NCBI GenBank assembly: GCA_028285085.1
Contig: JANQQI010000056.1
Coordinates: 1-42,432, forward strand
Direction of reading: 5' to 3'
Source: Saprospiraceae bacterium
Lineage (GTDB): Bacteria; Bacteroidota; Bacteroidia; Chitinophagales; Saprospiraceae
Length of the DNA: 42,432 nt
The translations under genes were made by a program, and so were the position numbers. Below are positions 1 to 9,083 of the stretch, one piece after another (the first letter of the stretch is position 1; each line of letters begins with the position of its first letter). The notes under the pieces were generated by a model. The model saw only the letters and a list, made by a program, of their open reading frames with translations. It made no database searches and was not told where the DNA came from.

Positions 1-1
1 C

Positions 2-2407
2 GCTTTCGAGCAAAATATGCCTTACGATCAATTCGTCAAAAAACAGTTGGCTGGCGATCTGCTGCCCGACGCCCAAGCCGATGATGTGCTCGCCACCGCC
101 TTTCAGCGTAACCACCCTATGACTGCCGAAGGTGGTGTGATCGACGAGGAATTCCGACTTTCCTACGTTTTTGACCGCCTCGCCACCGCCTCAACGGCCT
201 TCTTGGGGCTGACGATGGACTGTGCACGCTGCCACGATCACAAATTCGACCCTATTTCGCAAAAGGAGTACTACAGCATGGCGGCCTTTTTTAATAATAT
301 CAAAGAATTGGGAATGACCGGAGATGATGGCAATTTCGGTCCCATTGCCTACGTCATGACCGATTCTCTACAGCAAGTGATCAATCAATGCCAGGAAAAA
401 TTACAAGCCATTGAAACGCAACGAGCAAGCAATCGTGATTCCCTGTTGCAAATCGCCTCTTTTATAAAACAAATCTCCAATGAAGTAACGCCTAAAGCAG
501 CCATACACGTCGATTTCGAAAAACCAAAAAGTAAAGATTACGGCTACCTGATCAACGAGAGTCCTAAAAGTAAGGCGACCGCAAGCAAGGGGGTCACTTT
601 TGTAGAAGGTCGAAATGGACAAGCCGTTTTATTTGACAATCAGTACGATGATGTCTACACCGATAAGGTAGGGTTCAAAGAATTGTATGAGCCATTTAGC
701 GCAGCGGCTTGGATCAATACCGCCCAAAGGCGAGCCGATAAAATGCAACAAATTTGTGGAACGACGGGAGATAAAAATAATGCGTGGCGTGGCTGGGAGT
801 TTTATCTCACCAATGAAAATCGCTTAGCCGTCCGACTCATCTCCGTTTTACCTCACAACTATCGCCATTTCGAAACACGCGATAGTATTGCCATTAACCA
901 ATGGACCCACGTCGCTTTTAGTTACGATGGCACCAATGCCGATCAATCAATTAGCATTTATATTGATGGCCAACGGGTGGAAATGGTCGTAAAATATAAC
1001 CAACTGACGGAAAGCATTTTGTCCTGTACTGCTAATGTCTATGAACCAGAAAATCGCTCCATTCGATGGGGAGCTGCCTATCGATCATTCACCGGTGAAT
1101 ATGGCTTATTCGTGGGAATGATGGATGATTTATACTTTTTTGAAAAGACCATCTCTCCTCTCGAAGTCGCGCAACTGGCTGAATTACCCGAAACAGCAAT
1201 CACGGAAGAGATGAGAAAGGACCATGCCTGGTTGCAGTCACCAACTTATTCTGCTGACGTTAAGCAGCGCCAAGCACTACAAAAACAATCGCTAACTGCC
1301 TACAACCAACTTACCGAAGTCATGGTTATGCAGGAAATGGACCAGCCGCGCGCCATGCATGTCCTAAATCGCGGCGCCTACGATCAGCCGCGCCAGCGCG
1401 TTGAGCCTAATACGCCTACCGCCGTTTTAACGTACCCAGACGATCTGCCAAAGAACCGTTTAGGTTTGACCGAATGGCTCTTTTCGCCCGAGCATCCACT
1501 CACAGCACGCGTTACTGCTAATCGTTACTGGCAAATGATTTTCGGCGAAGGTTTAGTTAGGACGCCACACGATTTCGGTAGTCAAGGTGAGTTACCTTCG
1601 CATCCCGAATTGCTGGACTGGCTCGCCCTTGAGTTACAATCATCCGAGTGGAATCTCAGAACTTTCTTACGAACCTTGGTTCTGTCCGCAACCTATCGAC
1701 AATCTTCAATGGCCAGCCCAGAGCTCAGTGAGCAAGATCCAACGAACAAATGGCTGGCTCGAGCCCACCCTCAGCGCCTGACCGCCGAAATGATCCGAGA
1801 TAATGCACTGGCTAGTAGTGGAATGTTATCTAAAAAAGTCGGGGGCCCTAGTGTTAAGCCTTACCAGCCCGAAGGCCTCTGGATTGAGCTGGGGAACTTC
1901 TCCGCCAAGCTACTCCACTTTGAGCAAGATCAAGGAGAAGCCAGTCGCCGGCGTTCCATGTACACCTTCATTCGACGGACTTCGCCGCCGCCCTTCATGA
2001 CTAATTTTGATGCACCCAACCGGGATATTTGCACTGTAAAGCGTGAACAAACCAATACCCCTTTGCAAGCACTGAATCTGCTCAACGACCCTCAATTTGT
2101 GGAAGCGGCTAGAGTGATGGCGCAACGGGTGCAAAGCGAGTGGCCGGAGCATACCCCTGAGCAACAAATTACACAAATGTACCGCCTCGTCGTTGGTCAA
2201 AAACCCAATGCCGCGCAATACAAAATACTTGTGGAACATTACGCCGAACAGCTTCAACATTTTCAAAATACACCAACGGCCATTGATGAATTATTAAGTG
2301 TGGGGCAATATCCTATTCCAAAAGATTTGAAAACGGCCCAAACGGCGGCACTGGCCATCGTCAGCAGCACGTTGTTCAATTCTGATTTATTTTACACCAA
2401 GCGCTAA
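2..2407 (+). CDS. DUF1549/LamG/DUF1553 (PSD1-type) protein, 5' partial
   Basis: The reading frame is open to the left edge (A-F-E-Q-N precedes the first Met at 17), so the N-terminus, probably a signal peptide, cytochrome c domain and most of DUF1549, lies outside the window. Visible from 17: the DUF1549 end with a CARCH motif (around residues 69-73) followed by DHKFDP; a LamG/concanavalin-like domain (about 165-385) with WTHVAFSYDG; then DUF1553 (about 480-790) with NRYWQMIFGEGLV, LVLSATYRQSS and NTPLQALNLLNDPQF. Families of this kind are exported proteins of unknown biochemistry common in Planctomycetes and polymer-degrading Bacteroidota, nearly always next to a DUF1501 gene, as here. The downstream gene begins 6 bases after the stop, so they are co-transcribed. 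Family assignment is firm; function is not known. Confidence 0.9.
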   Translation, partial: AFEQNMPYDQFVKKQLAGDLLPDAQADDVLATAFQRNHPMTAEGGVIDEEFRLSYVFDRLATASTAFLGLTMDCARCHDHKFDPISQKEYYSMAAFFNNIKELGMTGDDGNFGPIAYVMTDSLQQVINQCQEKLQAIETQRASNRDSLLQIASFIKQISNEVTPKAAIHVDFEKPKSKDYGYLINESPKSKATASKGVTFVEGRNGQAVLFDNQYDDVYTDKVGFKELYEPFSAAAWINTAQRRADKMQQICGTTGDKNNAWRGWEFYLTNENRLAVRLISVLPHNYRHFETRDSIAINQWTHVAFSYDGTNADQSISIYIDGQRVEMVVKYNQLTESILSCTANVYEPENRSIRWGAAYRSFTGEYGLFVGMMDDLYFFEKTISPLEVAQLAELPETAITEEMRKDHAWLQSPTYSADVKQRQALQKQSLTAYNQLTEVMVMQEMDQPRAMHVLNRGAYDQPRQRVEPNTPTAVLTYPDDLPKNRLGLTEWLFSPEHPLTARVTANRYWQMIFGEGLVRTPHDFGSQGELPSHPELLDWLALELQSSEWNLRTFLRTLVLSATYRQSSMASPELSEQDPTNKWLARAHPQRLTAEMIRDNALASSGMLSKKVGGPSVKPYQPEGLWIELGNFSAKLLHFEQDQGEASRRRSMYTFIRRTSPPPFMTNFDAPNRDICTVKREQTNTPLQALNLLNDPQFVEAARVMAQRVQSEWPEHTPEQQITQMYRLVVGQKPNAAQYKILVEHYAEQLQHFQNTPTAIDELLSVGQYPIPKDLKTAQTAALAIVSSTLFNSDLFYTKR

Positions 2408-2413
2408 TTGCCT

Positions 2414-3844
2414 ATGCATTGTCACGATTACCAAAAAGGATACACTCGCCGCGAATTTTTAGGCAAGACTTCATTAGGACTTGGTGCTCTGGCCCTAAGC
2501 GGCCTAATGAATCCACTGCAAGCGTTCGCACCGCCCGTCCATTCTGGGCTGCCTCATTTTCCAGCCAAAGCTAAAAGGGTGATCTACCTGTTCCAGAGCG
2601 GCGGACCGTCGCAGCAAGACATTTTCGATTACAAGCCGCTCTTGAATAAGATGCACGGCCAGGAAATTCCACCAAGCGTCAAAGGTGAAGGCCGTGTGAC
2701 GGGGATGACTGCCGGGCAATCTAGTTTTCCTCTGGTAGCCGGCCCATTTCAGTTTAAGCAATACGGGCAAAGTGGGGCCTGGATCAGCGACCTGATGCCT
2801 TATCTATCGCAGATCAGTGATGAGCTTTGCTTTATCAAAAGCATGCATACGGATGCCATCAATCACGATCCGGCCATTACCTTTTTGCAGACCGGGTCGC
2901 AATTCCCGGGGCGGCCCAGCATTGGAGCTTGGGTAAGCTACGGGCTGGGATCGGACAACGAGAACCTACCGGCCTTTGTCGTTTTAGTCACTAAGAATCA
3001 GCGGGGGCAACCCCTCTACGCGCGCTTGTGGGGCAATGGCTTTTTGCCGTCGGAGCATCAAGGGGTGCAATTTCGGGCGGGTGAAAACCCGGTTTTATTC
3101 CTCAGCAACCCGCCGGGCGTAGATGCTAAAAGCCGACGGGCTCAACTGGATGCCCTCAAAGCACTGCAACAGCAACAACTAGAACACACTCAAGATCCAG
3201 AGGTTGCCGCCAAGATCGCGCAATACGAAATGGCCTACCGGATGCAAACCTCAGTGCCCGAGATTATGGATGTGAGCAAAGAACCAGAATACATTTACGA
3301 TATGTACGGGCCAGCTAGTCGCATTCCCGGTAGCTTCGCCGCAAATGCCTTGCTGGCCAGGCGGCTGGTGGAACGCGGTGTAAAATTTGTCCAATTGTAC
3401 CACCAAGGCTGGGATGCCCACGGCAATGCCATCAATAACCATCGCCGGCAATGCACCGATGTAGATCAACCGACAGCCGCACTGATCATGGATTTGAAAC
3501 AGCGCGGGCTTTTGGAAGATACACTGGTGATTTGGTCCGGTGAATTTGGGCGGACCTCCTATTCACAAGGCAAGATCACACCTACGGAATACGGTCGTGA
3601 CCATCATCCGTCTTGCTTTACCCTGTTTATGGCGGGGGCCGGCGTAAAAAAAGGATTCAGCTACGGTACCACGGATGACTTTTCGTATAACATCGTTTCG
3701 AATCCGGTACACGTCCACGATTTTCAAGCTACGTTAATGCATCTATTGGGCATTGACCACGAGCGCTTTACCTTTAAGTATCAGGGTCGCCGCTTCCGCC
3801 TGACGGATGTGCACGGCTCGGTAGTACACGATATTTTAGCTTAA
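2414..3844 (+). CDS. DUF1501 family protein, Tat-exported
   Basis: 476-residue protein of the DUF1501 (sulfatase-fold-like) family. The N-terminus has a twin-arginine signal, T-R-R-E-F-L-G-K at residues 11-18 followed by a hydrophobic Leu/Ala/Gly stretch, so it is folded in the cytoplasm and exported by Tat. Motifs typical of the family: FQSGGPSQQDIFDYKP near the N-terminus, HQGWDAHG, WSGEFGRTSYSQG and GRDHHPSCFTLFMAGAGVKKG. The frame is open from a TTG at 2408, but I choose the ATG at 2414. Partner of the preceding DUF1553 gene and separated from the next gene by 3 bases. The family resembles alkaline phosphatase/sulfatase folds, but no substrate can be named. Confidence 0.9.
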   Translation: MHCHDYQKGYTRREFLGKTSLGLGALALSGLMNPLQAFAPPVHSGLPHFPAKAKRVIYLFQSGGPSQQDIFDYKPLLNKMHGQEIPPSVKGEGRVTGMTAGQSSFPLVAGPFQFKQYGQSGAWISDLMPYLSQISDELCFIKSMHTDAINHDPAITFLQTGSQFPGRPSIGAWVSYGLGSDNENLPAFVVLVTKNQRGQPLYARLWGNGFLPSEHQGVQFRAGENPVLFLSNPPGVDAKSRRAQLDALKALQQQQLEHTQDPEVAAKIAQYEMAYRMQTSVPEIMDVSKEPEYIYDMYGPASRIPGSFAANALLARRLVERGVKFVQLYHQGWDAHGNAINNHRRQCTDVDQPTAALIMDLKQRGLLEDTLVIWSGEFGRTSYSQGKITPTEYGRDHHPSCFTLFMAGAGVKKGFSYGTTDDFSYNIVSNPVHVHDFQATLMHLLGIDHERFTFKYQGRRFRLTDVHGSVVHDILA

Positions 3845-3847
3845 TTT

Positions 3848-5200
3848 ATGGATTGGGGAACATTTCTTGGCCGTTTTCATCCTTTGTTGGTCCATCTACC
3901 CATTGGAATGGTCATCTTAGCCGTCATTTTAGAATGGCTCGACCGCTACTGTCAGCCTAATACACGGCGCTTAGTCTGGGGACTGGCAGGCCTCTCTGCC
4001 GTTTTATCTATCGTTGCTGGCTGGCTCCTGGCTAACCAAGGTGCTTACGAAAACATGACCTTATTCTGGCATCGCTGGTCGGGCATTGCGATCGGTATTT
4101 GCGCCGTTTTAGCAACCTTCTGGCAACCCAAAAATCAGCTGGTCAAAAAATACTTTTCGGTATTCACCATCCTGCTCCTCACGCTAGCTGGCCACTTAGG
4201 TGGACGATTGACCCACGGGGAACACTATCTTACCGAGCATGCGCCAGGTTGGTTACAAGATTGGAGCGGACATCCTGCACCGGCGCCTCATCCCAGCACT
4301 CACCTCCCGGTAGATAGTCTTCGATTTTATCCCCACCTTATCCAGCCTTTTTTGGATCAAAAATGTGTCCACTGCCACGATGCTGCAGGGCCAAATGGTG
4401 GGCTTCGGGTAGATGACGCAGCAGCCGTTTTTGTCGGAGGCGATGAAGGTCCGGCGGTCATTCCCGGGCGAGCCGAGGAAAGCAGTTTATACGAGCGTGT
4501 CATTATTGATCCAGGGCATCGGAAATTTATGCCGCCTAATGGTGACCCGCTGAGTTATGGTGAAATCCGTTTGCTGGAATTTTGGATTCAGAGCGGAGCC
4601 GATACGGTGCAGCATCTTAAAGCGATGGCGATTCCTAAGGATATTGAGGCTTTGCTGGCGCGGGACTATGCGTTGGATCTTCGGCCCAAGCCTTTTGCGG
4701 AACAGTTTGATTTTCCTCCACTTGATTCAAGTTTGGTGGTTGATTTAAAAAATAAAAACTTTCTCGTTCGAAACGTATCGACAAATTCTCATGCCGTTGA
4801 GGTCAATGTTCCCTACGGTTCAGTCAACACTGCTGATTTGGAACCTATAGCCGGAAACATTATTGCCTTGAAGTTGGAACAGCAAACGATTAATGATTTT
4901 TCTATTTTTCAAAAAATGACTTATCTCCAATCGCTATCGCTTCGCCAAGCACAATTCCCATCTGCATCTGATTTATTACAACTCAAAACCCTCCCCTATC
5001 TGGAGATATTAAACCTGGGACAGACTACCATCAACAAAGAAGATATCATTGCACTTTGCCAGCAACTGCCCCGTTTACGCAAACTGTTTATTTGGGAAAC
5101 CGGAATCACACCCGAAGAACACGAGGCGCTACAACAACAATTTGAATCCATCGAGATTATCCATCACTTTTCATTTACCACTAAAAACAATGACCAATGA
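3848..5200 (+). CDS. DUF2231 membrane / cytochrome c-like / LRR protein
   Basis: 450-residue composite protein. Residues 1-110 form a DUF2231-like membrane domain (HPLLVHLPIGM at 11-21, several hydrophobic helices). A planctomycete-type cytochrome c segment follows, with C-V-H-C-H at 173-177, GGLRVDDAAAVFVGG and a later KFMPPNGDPLS carrying a possible axial Met. The C-terminal 120 residues are leucine-rich repeats (LQSLSLRQAQF, LEILNLGQTTI, LRKLFIWETGI). It starts 3 bases after the DUF1501 stop and its stop overlaps the next start (ATGA), so it belongs to the same operon. The DUF2231-cytochrome-LRR arrangement recurs in PSD1/DUF1501 loci. It may pass electrons for, or anchor, the exported partners; that is inference. 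Confidence 0.85.
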   Translation: MDWGTFLGRFHPLLVHLPIGMVILAVILEWLDRYCQPNTRRLVWGLAGLSAVLSIVAGWLLANQGAYENMTLFWHRWSGIAIGICAVLATFWQPKNQLVKKYFSVFTILLLTLAGHLGGRLTHGEHYLTEHAPGWLQDWSGHPAPAPHPSTHLPVDSLRFYPHLIQPFLDQKCVHCHDAAGPNGGLRVDDAAAVFVGGDEGPAVIPGRAEESSLYERVIIDPGHRKFMPPNGDPLSYGEIRLLEFWIQSGADTVQHLKAMAIPKDIEALLARDYALDLRPKPFAEQFDFPPLDSSLVVDLKNKNFLVRNVSTNSHAVEVNVPYGSVNTADLEPIAGNIIALKLEQQTINDFSIFQKMTYLQSLSLRQAQFPSASDLLQLKTLPYLEILNLGQTTINKEDIIALCQQLPRLRKLFIWETGITPEEHEALQQQFESIEIIHHFSFTTKNNDQ

Positions 5201-6228
5201 GCAATCGTCGGCGTTTTATGCAAACCGCAGGAGCCGGGCTATTAGGACTTAGCCTGCCGAATATCACTACAGCACGAACTCCCTCTCGTCACGACAAACC
5301 GATCATTGGCCACGGTGATTATCGCTATCGCCTGCATCAGGATTGGGGTATTCAGGACGCGCGACAGTTTCCGGTACAACACTGCCATGAAATGGTGATC
5401 GATCGTCGAGGACGTATTTTTTTACTCAATTCTCACCCCAAAAACAACATCCTCATCTATGATCGCTCGGGTAAAGTACTCGATAGCTGGACGCTGAATT
5501 TAGATGGTGCTCATGGCTTAACGCTCATCGATGAAGGCGGAACGGAATATTTGTGGATCACCGATCCCGATAACCATAAAGTCGTTAAAACCACGCTTGA
5601 CGGCAAAGTCGTGCAAGAATTATTTCCTCCTGGCGACATTTATGAAAAAGCGGATTATTGGAAACCGACCGAAACAGCCGTAGCCCCTAATGGCGATATA
5701 TACGTTGCGGACGGTTATGGCCAAAATTATATCACGCAATACGATGCGCAAGGCAAGGTCGTCCGTTACTTCGGTGGAAAAGGACGAGCGGACGCCCTTT
5801 TTGATTGTTGTCACGGGGTAACGCTCGATACCCGTGGCTCGGAAGACCGTCTAATCATCACCTCTCGTTCTAATCAGTGCTATAAATACTTTAGCCTCGA
5901 CGGGCAGCATCAGCGCACGGTGGAGCTCAACAACATGTGGATTTGCCGGCCGGTATTGAAAGGTGATATGCTCTATTTCGCAGTCATCGTTTCGGAAGAC
6001 TGGGGTCGCTACGATGGGATGCTTGCCGTCATTGATGCCAATGATCAGGTTGTTTCCCTACCCGGTGGTGCTGCGCCTAATTACGAAAAGGATACACTCC
6101 AAAAAGTTGTTTACGATGACTTTAGTTTTTTGAATCCCCACGATGTTTGCATCGATAGTGACGATAACCTCTACGTCGCCCAATGGAATTCGGGGCGGAC
6201 GTATCCGTATATGCTGGAGCGGGTGTAA
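5197..6228 (+). CDS. NHL-repeat beta-propeller protein, Tat-exported
   Basis: 343 residues. The N-terminus has a twin-arginine-type signal (S-N-R-R-R-F-M-Q-T-A-G-A-G followed by a Leu-rich stretch), so export by Tat is likely. The rest is a six-bladed NHL/SMP-30-like propeller with repeated GRIFLLNSHP, GLTLIDEGG, DPDNHKVVKTTLDGK, APNGDIYVADGYGQNYITQYDAQGKVV and DNLYVAQWNSGR blades. The start overlaps the preceding stop by four bases (ATGA), implying translational coupling. It is the last gene of the PSD1/DUF1501 operon; the next gene is convergent with a 33-base gap and no clear terminator. Related propellers include peptidylglycine-alpha-hydroxyglycine lyase-like proteins and sugar lactonases; the reaction cannot be assigned. 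Confidence 0.85.
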   Translation: MSNRRRFMQTAGAGLLGLSLPNITTARTPSRHDKPIIGHGDYRYRLHQDWGIQDARQFPVQHCHEMVIDRRGRIFLLNSHPKNNILIYDRSGKVLDSWTLNLDGAHGLTLIDEGGTEYLWITDPDNHKVVKTTLDGKVVQELFPPGDIYEKADYWKPTETAVAPNGDIYVADGYGQNYITQYDAQGKVVRYFGGKGRADALFDCCHGVTLDTRGSEDRLIITSRSNQCYKYFSLDGQHQRTVELNNMWICRPVLKGDMLYFAVIVSEDWGRYDGMLAVIDANDQVVSLPGGAAPNYEKDTLQKVVYDDFSFLNPHDVCIDSDDNLYVAQWNSGRTYPYMLERV

Positions 6229-6261
6229 ATTATTTAGCGGTTGCAGATCACCAAACAAGCG

Positions 6262-8202
6262 CTAAAAAGCATTCAGGCCAGCCCCAAAAGGATAAAGCGG
6301 TGCTTCGGAATCGTAAGGGACATCTTCGAGTTGTTGCTCGACGGCCTGCACCGAAGCTGGAATCTCAATTGGCAATTTTCCGCTCGGCTGAAATCTGCCG
6401 AAGATTAATTCAAGGATGACTTCATCGCTGCAATAAAAATCAGCGATAACCCCTTTGCTCGCTGCGTTGATTTCTGGAAACACGGGGGGCCGTTGTACTG
6501 TCATTACGGTAATCGTCGGTTTTGCATTAATCAATTCCAGCAACTCCGCTTTTTCTTCTGCGGGAAAATCCAGACGCCCCTGTTTGAAAAATCGTTCTAG
6601 CAAATGTGTACTGCGTGGCTCAAAAGGCGTACTGAGTTTTAAAATAATCACATCGGCATCTTGAGGATCAGCGACCACGCTGGAAAACTTGCTAACCATT
6701 TTTTCCTCCATCCCTTGGATGTAAATTTTCGTACTTTGGGAAAGGGGTAAAACGTTATCCTCATTTTTTAATAGCACTAGTGATCGACGCTGCGCCTCCA
6801 GTCCCTTGGCTGCGTAGGTAGCATTATCCAATATGTCCAAGCCAGCTTCCTCTAAATAGGGTTGATCAAAAAGGCCCAAGCGAAATTTATCTCGCAGCAC
6901 CCGACGTACTGAAACGTCAAGGCGATCTTCCGAAATTTGTCCTTCTTCCACCAACGCAATGACCTGATCTGGAATCGCCTCACCACCAAACATATCGCAG
7001 CCTGCATCCAGAACCTTCGCGACGCGCTGTTTAGTTGATAAATCCTCTACGCCCCAAGCCGAAGCGGGTTTAACAAACATATCGGAAACGATCCCCCAAT
7101 CTGTACACACTACACCATCGTATTGATAGCGCTCCCGCAGCAGTCCTGTGATAATTTCTTTGTTATACCCAAAGGCTACCGCTTCGCTGGTTTGTCCTAC
7201 CGGCAAACCGTAATAGGGCATAATCTGTGCGGTTCCGGCCGCAAAAGCTGCCTCGAAAGGCTCCAAATGGTAAGCGAAATTATTGCCAGGATAAACTTGC
7301 TCCGCACCGTAAGAAAAATGCGCATCTTCGCCATCTTTTTGAGGGCCGCCACCCGGAAAATGCTTGGTCATACAGGCCACGCTATTTGCTTGCAGACTAT
7401 CGCCCTGAAAGCCGAGCACATATGCCTTGGTAAGCCGAGCACTGAGGGCAGCGTCTTCTCCGAAAGTACCATCTGTACGACCCCAACGAGGTTCTGTAGA
7501 CAGATCTGCCATTGGCGACAACGCCAATCGTAACCCTATCGCTCTATATTCTTGACGAGCGATATCACCGAACTCACGAGTCAGTAAGGTATCATCAATG
7601 GCTGCAAACCCCAAAGGGGATGGCCAGGCCGAAAAAGCAGGTGTCTCGATACCGGCCCCCGGATTATCAACGGCACCGTGTCGAGGGTCAGAAGCCACAG
7701 TAACCGGAATACCCAAACGGGTACGCTCGGCCATTTTTTGAATATTATTGTGCCAGGTCAGCATCACCTGGGGCGAGTAAGTTTGGATCAAATTGAAGTG
7801 GTTCATCTTTCGTTTGGCGACCAATTCAGAATTTGAATCAAAGGCAAAAGTCATGGGATCTTTAAAGGTCGGCACCTCCGTGGGAAGCCCATCGGGATTC
7901 ATCGTAATCATGGTAATGAACAATAGGCCAGCCTTTTCCTCCAGATTCATTTGACTCATCAAGTTATCGATGCGTTGCTCCATATCTACTCGTATATCCT
8001 CATAAGGATCCAGCCGGCCATTTTTATTTAAATCCCGGAATGTCCATCCGTCAAGGGTCAAAGTGGGAGCGGGCTCACCGAGTAAATTGAGATTTGCGGT
8101 GGAGGCACGGCTCCACTTGATGTAGAAAAAGATATAGACTATGATTAGAATAAGTAATAATCCGAGGAGGATGTAGAGAAGGATTTTGAGCAGCTTTTTC
8201 AT
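6262..8202 (-). CDS. Glycoside hydrolase family 3 (beta-glucosidase-like)
   Basis: 646 residues. The N-terminal hydrophobic segment (about residues 4-28) followed by K-W-S-R looks like an uncleaved membrane anchor. Residues 57-69 form an EF-hand-like calcium loop (D-L-N-K-N-G-R-L-D-P-Y-E-D). The GH3 TIM-barrel domain has SEPRWGR-type (STEPRWGRTDGTFGED), KHFPGGG at 280-286 and V-V-C-T-D-W with the predicted nucleophile D368. The C-terminal alpha/beta sandwich domain (VLLKNEDNVLPL, IIADFYCSDEVILELIFG-like, FQPSGKLPIEIP) follows; there is no fibronectin III tail. Exo-acting removal of beta-linked glucose or related sugars outside the inner membrane is expected. A possible promoter and a CRP-like palindrome lie upstream at 8378-8445. 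Family is firm; substrate is not. Confidence 0.9.
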   Translation of the reverse strand: MKKLLKILLYILLGLLLILIIVYIFFYIKWSRASTANLNLLGEPAPTLTLDGWTFRDLNKNGRLDPYEDIRVDMEQRIDNLMSQMNLEEKAGLLFITMITMNPDGLPTEVPTFKDPMTFAFDSNSELVAKRKMNHFNLIQTYSPQVMLTWHNNIQKMAERTRLGIPVTVASDPRHGAVDNPGAGIETPAFSAWPSPLGFAAIDDTLLTREFGDIARQEYRAIGLRLALSPMADLSTEPRWGRTDGTFGEDAALSARLTKAYVLGFQGDSLQANSVACMTKHFPGGGPQKDGEDAHFSYGAEQVYPGNNFAYHLEPFEAAFAAGTAQIMPYYGLPVGQTSEAVAFGYNKEIITGLLRERYQYDGVVCTDWGIVSDMFVKPASAWGVEDLSTKQRVAKVLDAGCDMFGGEAIPDQVIALVEEGQISEDRLDVSVRRVLRDKFRLGLFDQPYLEEAGLDILDNATYAAKGLEAQRRSLVLLKNEDNVLPLSQSTKIYIQGMEEKMVSKFSSVVADPQDADVIILKLSTPFEPRSTHLLERFFKQGRLDFPAEEKAELLELINAKPTITVMTVQRPPVFPEINAASKGVIADFYCSDEVILELIFGRFQPSGKLPIEIPASVQAVEQQLEDVPYDSEAPLYPFGAGLNAF

Positions 8203-8377
8203 TGGTTTTGAATTCTGGTCTTAGAAAGAAGATACATCTCGATTAGAGATAACGCCCTTGGACATAATAATAAAAACAAAGCACCTGACGCCATAGTTCG
8301 TTTAATGGTACCAAGCAATTTTGCTCATAACTAAAGAGCGGTTCTTTGTCCCAAGGACTTTATCGTAGATCACCCCA

Positions 8378-8385
8378 CAAAATTA
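8378..8385 (-). promoter_or_regulatory. Candidate -7 box for the GH3 gene
   Basis: Reads TAATTTTG on the minus strand, matching the Bacteroidota -7 consensus TAnnTTTG. Initiation would fall near 8372, giving a leader of about 170 bases before the GH3 start at 8202. No good -33 TTTG is seen at the usual distance, so this is a weak call unless helped by an activator at 8430-8445. Confidence 0.3.
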
Positions 8386-8429
8386 AATAGAACACATAGG
8401 ATCGAACAGGGTGTAAATCATCAATTTAA

Positions 8430-8445
8430 TATGACGTAGATCACA
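8430..8445. promoter_or_regulatory. CRP/FNR-family-like palindrome
   Basis: The sequence TATGA-CGTAGA-TCACA matches the CRP consensus TGTGA-N6-TCACA at nine of ten fixed positions. It lies on the distal side of the candidate GH3 -7 box, centred roughly 65 bases upstream of the expected start. Such a place would suit a class I activator. Whether this organism's CRP-family protein binds it is inference. Confidence 0.4.
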
Positions 8446-8500
8446 TCTTAAGTAAAAATAAAAAGGAAATGAATGGAAAGAATAAAAATTGCGGGGACGC

Positions 8501-8944
8501 TTATTCAATCTTTTGAACTAAGTATGGACCTAATTCTTTTTGTATCGCCGGGGCAAGTATCCCCGTTTCCACCTCCAAGTCTGCATCTTGTAAAATCTTT
8601 AAGCCAGCCCCTTGATTGCGCGGATGGGGATCAATGATGCCTACGTAAACATACCGAATCTGACGGCGAACGATAGCCCGGGCGCAGGAGGGCGTACGCC
8701 CTTGAAAAGAGCAAGGCTCGAGTGTCACGAAAAGTGATAATTCCGTCAATTCGTCGGGGAGCTGAGCCAGCGCCATGGCTTCAGCATGGTGTTCACCGGG
8801 GCGTTGCGTATAGCCGCGCGCGATCACCTGCCCTTCGTGCACGATGACGCAACCGACAGGTGGGTTAGGCAAGCAATCAGGTAGCGCTTTACGCCCCTCC
8901 TCAATGGCCAATTGCATGAAATATTCTATCGCTATTCGCTCCAT
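8501..8944 (-). CDS. Stand-alone RibD-type zinc deaminase
   Basis: 147 residues of the cytidine deaminase fold most like the N-terminal half of RibD. Visible: N-P-P-V-G-C-V-I-V near residues 27-35, zinc-site H-A-E-A-M and P-C-S-F-Q-G-R-T-P-S-C, and the RibD-like G-I-I-D-P-H-P-R-N-Q-G-A-G segment. Complete RibD is about 350 residues and carries a C-terminal reductase; here the protein stops after the deaminase domain with a clean stop codon. It could deaminate diaminohydroxyphosphoribosylaminopyrimidine in riboflavin synthesis, with the reductase elsewhere, or act on another pyrimidine or guanine-like substrate. No riboflavin genes are adjacent. Start is the ATG at 8944; the neighbour upstream is divergent. 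Confidence 0.75.
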   Translation of the reverse strand: MERIAIEYFMQLAIEEGRKALPDCLPNPPVGCVIVHEGQVIARGYTQRPGEHHAEAMALAQLPDELTELSLFVTLEPCSFQGRTPSCARAIVRRQIRYVYVGIIDPHPRNQGAGLKILQDADLEVETGILAPAIQKELGPYLVQKIE

Positions 8945-9083
8945 AAATGTTTAAACCATACGCTTTACTTCAGGGTAAAAGTAACAGATTTAGAAATGGA
9001 TAAAAAATCATTTCTGATTCCACTTCTTTTCCCACTTCAACGTTTGTCAAGGCCATAAGGTTAGTGTCTCCCTCATTTTTTTT

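Larger units (their letters stand above)
8203..8500. other. Upstream region of the GH3 gene
   Basis: 298 bases between the GH3 start and the end of the upstream deaminase gene, both on the minus strand. It holds a TAnnTTTG-type box on the minus strand (8378-8385) and a CRP/FNR-like palindrome (8430-8445). The decamer CGTAGATCAC occurs twice (8364 and 8435). No ORF, RNA gene or terminator is evident. Confidence 0.5.
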
